NCBI GenBank assembly: GCA_026989395.1
Contig: JALSJK010000142.1
Coordinates: 1 to 48,195, forward strand
Source: Methylomonas sp.
GTDB lineage: Bacteria; Pseudomonadota; Gammaproteobacteria; Methylococcales; Methylomonadaceae
DNA length: 48,195 nt
Direction: 5' to 3'
In this document: positions 44,603 through 48,195 of the stretch, in pieces
How positions within the stretch are numbered: the stretch's first letter is position 1
How the letters are laid out: every line of letters begins with the position of its first letter
Notes under the pieces: generated by a model
Database searches by the model: none
Told to the model about the DNA's origin: nothing
Seen by the model: the letters and a program-made list of their open reading frames with translations, nothing else
Made by a program: the position numbers and the translations under genes

Positions 44603-46003
44603 CTAAAGTTTCTCAATAAAATTTATCGCCTTTGCAATTCTGGCCAAGGTTTTTTCTCTACCAAGCAAAGACAAAGTCACATCAATCGGAGGAGACACAG
44701 AAGTACCACTAATTGCAACACGTAACGGTTGCGCTACTTTACCGAGCTTCAAATCCATTGCCTCAGCCAGATCCAAGACAATCTGATGCAATTGCTCGCC
44801 TTGCCACTGTTCCACTTCAGAAAACTTGTCATATAAATTTTTCAAGACCAGTGCGCTGCCTTGCTTGAAATTCTTCTTGGCTGCTTTCTCATCATAATGC
44901 TCGAAATCCTTATAGAAGAATGCACTTGCCTGAGCCATTTCCACCAAGGTTTTACAGCGCTCTCGTTGGATTTCAACAACTTTGACCAAATCAGGCCCAT
45001 CAGTGGCGGGATCAACACCCAAATTTCCCATGTGCCAACTCAAGTGCCTGGCAACATGCGCAGCGTCACTATGCATCATATAATGATGATTTAACCACAA
45101 TAATTTTTCACTATTAAATGTTGAGGCCGAAACATTGACATTATCAAGGTCAAAAAACTCGATCATTTCATCTACTGAAAAAACTTCCTGATCGCCATGA
45201 GACCAACCGAGACGCACCAGATAATTCAATAATGCTTCCGGTAAAAACCCATCATCCCGGTATTGCATAACACTGACAGCGCCATGCCGTTTGGACAATC
45301 TTGCACCATCATCGCCTAAAATCATAGGAACATGGGCATATTTTGGCAATTCAGCGCCCAATGCCTTAAGAATATTAATCTGTCTGGGAGTATTGTTAAT
45401 ATGATCATCACCTCGAATGACATGAGTAATGTCCATATCCATATCGTCCACAACAACCGTCAGATTATAGGTGGGTGAACCATCGGCGCGCGCAATAATT
45501 AAATCATCAAGTTCTTTATTGGCAATCACAATATCGCCTTTAACCAAATCCTGAATGACGACCCCCCCTTCATCAGGATTTCTAAAACGAATGACCGCCT
45601 CTTTAGTGTTATGGTGCTTTGCTTCCCGGCAACGGCCATCATATCTTGGCTTCTCTTTGCGCGCCTTTTGCTCATTTCTAAGCTGTTCCAGGGTTTCTTT
45701 ACTACAGCAACAATAATAAGCATCGCCTTGGTCTAATAACTGCTGAATGACTTGCTGATAACGTTCAAATCGCTCTGTTTGATAAAAAGGCCCTTCATCA
45801 TATTCCAAACCCAGCCAGGTCATTCCCTCCAAAATGGCATTCACTGACTCCTTGGTTGATCGTTCAAGATCAGTGTCTTCAATTCGCAAGACAAATTTTC
45901 CACCATGCTTACGTGCATATAACCATGAAAATAATGCAGTTCTAGCTCCACCTACATGTAAATAACCGGTTGGACTGGGAGCAAATCTCGTTTTTATACT
46001 CAT
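44603..46003 (-). CDS. gltX: Glutamyl-tRNA synthetase
   Basis: 466 residues, class I. The HIGH-type motif is HVGG in [19 protein letters not shown] and the KMSKS-type motif RLSKRHG. A Cys cluster ([12 protein letters not shown]) and CREAKHHNT mark the zinc-binding insertion, with one position His. Start overlaps the upstream Sel1 gene stop as ATGA. Followed by tRNA-Ala and tRNA-Glu. Confidence 0.97.
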   Translation of the reverse strand: MSIKTRFAPSPTGYLHVGGARTALFSWLYARKHGGKFVLRIEDTDLERSTKESVNAILEGMTWLGLEYDEGPFYQTERFERYQQVIQQLLDQGDAYYCCCSKETLEQLRNEQKARKEKPRYDGRCREAKHHNTKEAVIRFRNPDEGGVVIQDLVKGDIVIANKELDDLIIARADGSPTYNLTVVVDDMDMDITHVIRGDDHINNTPRQINILKALGAELPKYAHVPMILGDDGARLSKRHGAVSVMQYRDDGFLPEALLNYLVRLGWSHGDQEVFSVDEMIEFFDLDNVNVSASTFNSEKLLWLNHHYMMHSDAAHVARHLSWHMGNLGVDPATDGPDLVKVVEIQRERCKTLVEMAQASAFFYKDFEHYDEKAAKKNFKQGSALVLKNLYDKFSEVEQWQGEQLHQIVLDLAEAMDLKLGKVAQPLRVAISGTSVSPPIDVTLSLLGREKTLARIAKAINFIEKL

Positions 46004-46518
46004 TTTGTTGTTAATTTTTTATCCAGAATTTCCAAAGCATAGGTTTGTGGTATATCTTTTGAAGCTTGTAATCTTTTTCCTTTATATTTTCCGGTAATTG
46101 CCTTAGCAGTACCACTACCATGATCTGCTGCTCGCTTATACCATTTGTCTGCTTCCCTGACATTCAAATTTACCCCTACTCCACTATCATAAAGAGCGGC
46201 TAAAACAATTTCAGCTTCCATTAAACCCTGACTAGCTGCCTTTTGAAACCATTGTGCAGCTTTTTTAGCATCTTTATCAATATTTTTCAGCAGAGGCTGG
46301 GCAGCTTTTAGCCTTGATTTCTCTTTAAACCTGGCCTTGGGACCTAAATCCACATTATCCCCCAAAAAATAAATTGCTCCCAACTTGGCCTGCGCTAATG
46401 CATTGCCCTGTTCAGCCAATTGCAGAATTTCTTGGTAACCAGGCTGTTCCAATGCTATTACGTTACCCGAAATAGCAAACGCCAATCCAATCAATAAAAG
46501 TTTCAGTGTCTTAACCAT
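46000..46518 (-). CDS. Sel1-repeat periplasmic protein
   Basis: 172 residues. Signal peptide [22 protein letters not shown], then about three Sel1/TPR-like repeats ([60 protein letters not shown]). Such proteins are protein-protein scaffolds; the partner is unknown. GGTGGAG precedes the ATG. Shares a 4-bp overlap with gltX, an unusual operon partner. Confidence 0.88.
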   Translation of the reverse strand: MVKTLKLLLIGLAFAISGNVIALEQPGYQEILQLAEQGNALAQAKLGAIYFLGDNVDLGPKARFKEKSRLKAAQPLLKNIDKDAKKAAQWFQKAASQGLMEAEIVLAALYDSGVGVNLNVREADKWYKRAADHGSGTAKAITGKYKGKRLQASKDIPQTYALEILDKKLTTK

Positions 46519-46703
46519 TGCTCCACCTTTTACAAAATTAATATCTCATTATTTCATGACTAATTTCAAAATCACACCTTCGTTTGTGTTCGATAGGTAA
46601 ATGTCTTAACAAAAATAATGTTTTCATAAGATTTTTAATGATAAAATCCCCTATGTTAATAAGTTAGACTTAATAATAAATGACCTTTATGCAAGGATAC
46701 GAC

Positions 46704-47897
46704 ATGAATAAATCATTCAAACTTTCTTCTTTGCTTGCTTTCGCATTCATAACAGGATGCGCAACTCAAGCAATAAATACCTTTCAACCATTTCAAGCAG
46801 AACCCATTGATTTAAACTCACCCACGACCAAATACACACAAAAAACAGATAATCTTTATGTGATTGTTGATGCTTCTGGTTCCAGTGGGGAGGCATTTGA
46901 GGGCGCGGCTTACTCGATGAATACCGAACCGACAAAACTGGCCGTTGAAAAAGAAATCTTGATTAGAATGAGTAAAACCATTCCTGATATTTCTTTAAAT
47001 GCCGGAATTCGAAGCTTTGGTTTTGGGCCTTGTACCGGTTACAAACGCAGTAAACTCAATTTGCCTCTCAGCAATTATTCAAAATCTTCATTTGCCAGTG
47101 GCGTTGACGATATTGCTTGTTCTGGTGGCGGCTCACCTATGCATAGTTCTATTGATCTTGCAGGCGATGACCTGGCTTCCACAACCGGAACCATTGCTTT
47201 ATTGGTTGTAAGTGATGGCCATCAACTTGATAAATCACCCATTCCTGCCATCAAGGATTTACAAGCAAAATATGGTGATAGATTATGTGTCTATTCCGTC
47301 TGGGTCGGCAATGAAAAAGATGCAGATGGCCGTTTTCTGTTGCAAAAAATGTCTGATTCCGTCGGCTGCGGATTTGGCGTAACGGCAACTGATGTTGCTT
47401 CAAGTAAAAACATGCATATCTTTGTAGAAAGATTGCTGTTTGATAAATCTAAAATAGTAGCAGCACCGGGACCACTTGATTCTGATGGTGATGGGGTTCC
47501 AGACAAAGACGACAAATGTCCTGATACACCAAAAGGTGCAATTGTTGGTAGCGATGGCTGCTGGGCATATCACGGCGTGTTCTTTGACTTTGACAGCGAT
47601 GCCATCAAACCTGAATACCACGGCATGTTTCAAAATGCAGTTAAGGTATTGAACGAAAATCCAAACATTACCGTTGAAATAGAAGGCCACACAGACAGTA
47701 TTGGTCCAGCTGAATATAACCTTCAACTTTCCAAACGCAGAGCGGAAGCTGTCAAAAACTATCTGGTTGAACAAGGCATTGATCCTGCCCGTATAACAAC
47801 CGTTGGTTTAGGTGAAACCGTCCCAGTTGCCGATAACAACACCGAGGAAGGCCGCGCTAAAAACCGTAGAGTGGATTTTGAAATAACCAGCCGTTAA
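46704..47897 (+). CDS. Lipoprotein with VWA domain, TSP3 repeats and OmpA domain
   Basis: 397 residues from the ATG at 46704 (AGGA seven bases upstream); the open frame to 46680 is leader. Lipobox FITGC with acyl-Cys at 19. VWA-like domain ~45-250 with a complete DASGS MIDAS and GGGSPMHSSI. Thrombospondin-type-3/calcium repeat DSDGDGVPDKDDKCPDTP at ~265-283, then an OmpA/Pal-type peptidoglycan-binding domain (FFDFDSDAIK, EGHTDSIGPAEYN, LSKRRAEAVKNYL). An outer-membrane lipoprotein that holds peptidoglycan through OmpA and presents a metal-dependent adhesion-type domain. Monocistronic, followed by a terminator. Confidence 0.9.
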   Translation: MNKSFKLSSLLAFAFITGCATQAINTFQPFQAEPIDLNSPTTKYTQKTDNLYVIVDASGSSGEAFEGAAYSMNTEPTKLAVEKEILIRMSKTIPDISLNAGIRSFGFGPCTGYKRSKLNLPLSNYSKSSFASGVDDIACSGGGSPMHSSIDLAGDDLASTTGTIALLVVSDGHQLDKSPIPAIKDLQAKYGDRLCVYSVWVGNEKDADGRFLLQKMSDSVGCGFGVTATDVASSKNMHIFVERLLFDKSKIVAAPGPLDSDGDGVPDKDDKCPDTPKGAIVGSDGCWAYHGVFFDFDSDAIKPEYHGMFQNAVKVLNENPNITVEIEGHTDSIGPAEYNLQLSKRRAEAVKNYLVEQGIDPARITTVGLGETVPVADNNTEEGRAKNRRVDFEITSR

Positions 47898-47914
47898 TTT
47901 ATTCATCCACAAAT

Positions 47915-47946
47915 CAAAAAAAGGGAGGCAACAACCTCCCTTTTTT
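47915..47946. terminator. Intrinsic terminator after the VWA-OmpA gene
   Basis: Stem GGGAGG (47923-47928) / CCTCCC (47935-47940) with loop CAACAA, preceded by an A-run and followed by six Ts; active on the plus strand and plausible on the minus strand. Confidence 0.9.
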
Positions 47947-48030
47947 GTTTAATGCGCCAACATTTTCCTGACACACAATCATATAGATTTGTAACTATTT
48001 TCACAATTCAATGGCAACAAATAATCATTC

Positions 48031-48053
48031 GAGACCCGCCAGGGTCAGGTCTT
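48031..48053. repeat. REP-like palindrome at a transposase 3' end
   Basis: GAGACCCGCC followed by AGGGTCAGGTC forms alternative stems (GACCC-GCCA-GGGTC, or AGACC with GGTCT). It directly adjoins the stop of the partial transposase, the position of REP/BIME sequences next to REP-associated transposases. Confidence 0.5.
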
Positions 48054-48195
48054 TATTTTTGCATCGCGTTATGTATGATTCTGCTGACCGTTGAATAATG
48101 CAATGAGTGATAACTGCCTATTTCTGCCAACGTATATCCTCCACTCCGATAAGCCATAACAATAGACTCATTTCTATCTTTTGCTAATTTCGTAT
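48053..48195 (-). CDS. C-terminus of a REP-associated-type transposase, cut by window end
   Basis: The last ~46 codons of a minus-strand gene that continues beyond the window. The visible part (DRNESIVMAYRSGGYTLAEI, then HYSTVSRI) is a helix-turn-helix like the C-terminal domain often attached to Y1/REP-associated tyrosine transposases. The catalytic part is not visible, so the family is inferred from this tail and the adjoining palindrome. It lies outside the range of normal ORF thresholds. Confidence 0.6.
   Translation of the reverse strand, partial: TKLAKDRNESIVMAYRSGGYTLAEIGSYHSLHYSTVSRIIHNAMQK

Noticed and set aside
48020-48060. Phase-variation or attachment-site reading of the end palindrome
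   Set aside because: It directly adjoins the stop of a transposase-like tail, so a REP-type explanation is simpler; no integrase or tRNA is adjacent.
1-48195. CRISPR array, rRNA operon, complete IS, prophage or restriction-modification genes
   Set aside because: No regularly spaced direct repeats, no rRNA sequence, and no transposase, integrase, capsid or methylase ORF apart from the partial transposase tail at the window end.

Overview
The window looks like chromosomal DNA of a gammaproteobacterium with AT-leaning composition (roughly 40% GC by eye, except the first 1.7 kb). Conserved gammaproteobacterial gene neighbours support this: dnaB-alr-radA, accB-accC-prmA-dusB-fis-purH-purD, cutA-dsbD, and gltX next to tRNA-Ala(GGC) and tRNA-Glu(UUC). 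The mix of a VPLPA-CTERM protein, several palindromic miniature repeats, copper-ATPase genes and a YfiR/GGDEF-EAL/TonB-receptor set would suit a Methylococcales-type methylotroph. No methane- or methanol-oxidation gene is present, so the order-level guess is inference only.

Layout. 1-2.3 kb: the 3' part of dxs (isoprenoid precursors) translationally coupled to apt (adenine salvage). 2.6-11.6 kb: mostly minus-strand, loosely linked genes: an SDR oxidoreductase, a DUF4124 protein, a POT peptide transporter, an anchored coiled-coil protein, a secreted CDWG protein, a SIMPL-domain protein, a VPLPA-CTERM protein (plus strand), a beta-barrel porin and an EamA exporter with an unusually structured leader. 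12-15.8 kb: radA, alr and dnaB on the minus strand. 16.2-21 kb: PilZ, queD, DUF1249, fxsA, then cutA-dsbD-tlpA for periplasmic thiol reduction; this DsbD has two N-terminal alpha domains. 21.2-25.6 kb: a 58-residue membrane protein beside a perfect FNR-type box, then aroQ-accB-accC-prmA-DUF3426.

25.7-31.7 kb is the accessory island and the most interesting part. It holds an 81-residue peptide gene with its own strong terminator, then six co-directional genes: a free-standing metal-binding Cys domain, a His-rich GxxxG membrane protein, an HMA2-like protein, a P1B ATPase (HMA2 + HMA + catalytic core), a SafE-type membrane protein and an EcsC protein. I read this as a metal-handling membrane system. 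It could be a copper-loading pathway, or a relative of the six-gene operons reported to build metal-storing membrane organelles.

31.8-36.4 kb: dusB-fis and purH, purD. 36.5-42.3 kb: an AlkB-like dioxygenase and a yfiR / GGDEF-EAL / TonB-receptor operon on the minus strand. 42.5-46.5 kb: an M18 aminopeptidase, msrB, two tRNAs, gltX and a Sel1 protein (minus). 46.7-47.9 kb: a lipoprotein joining a VWA domain, thrombospondin-type-3 repeats and an OmpA domain. The window ends in the C-terminus of a probable REP-associated transposase.

At least three families of 120-175 bp non-coding inverted-repeat elements are scattered between genes. One family shows 8-bp target duplications at both copies, so it has moved by transposition. 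No CRISPR array, rRNA, complete insertion sequence or phage block was seen.
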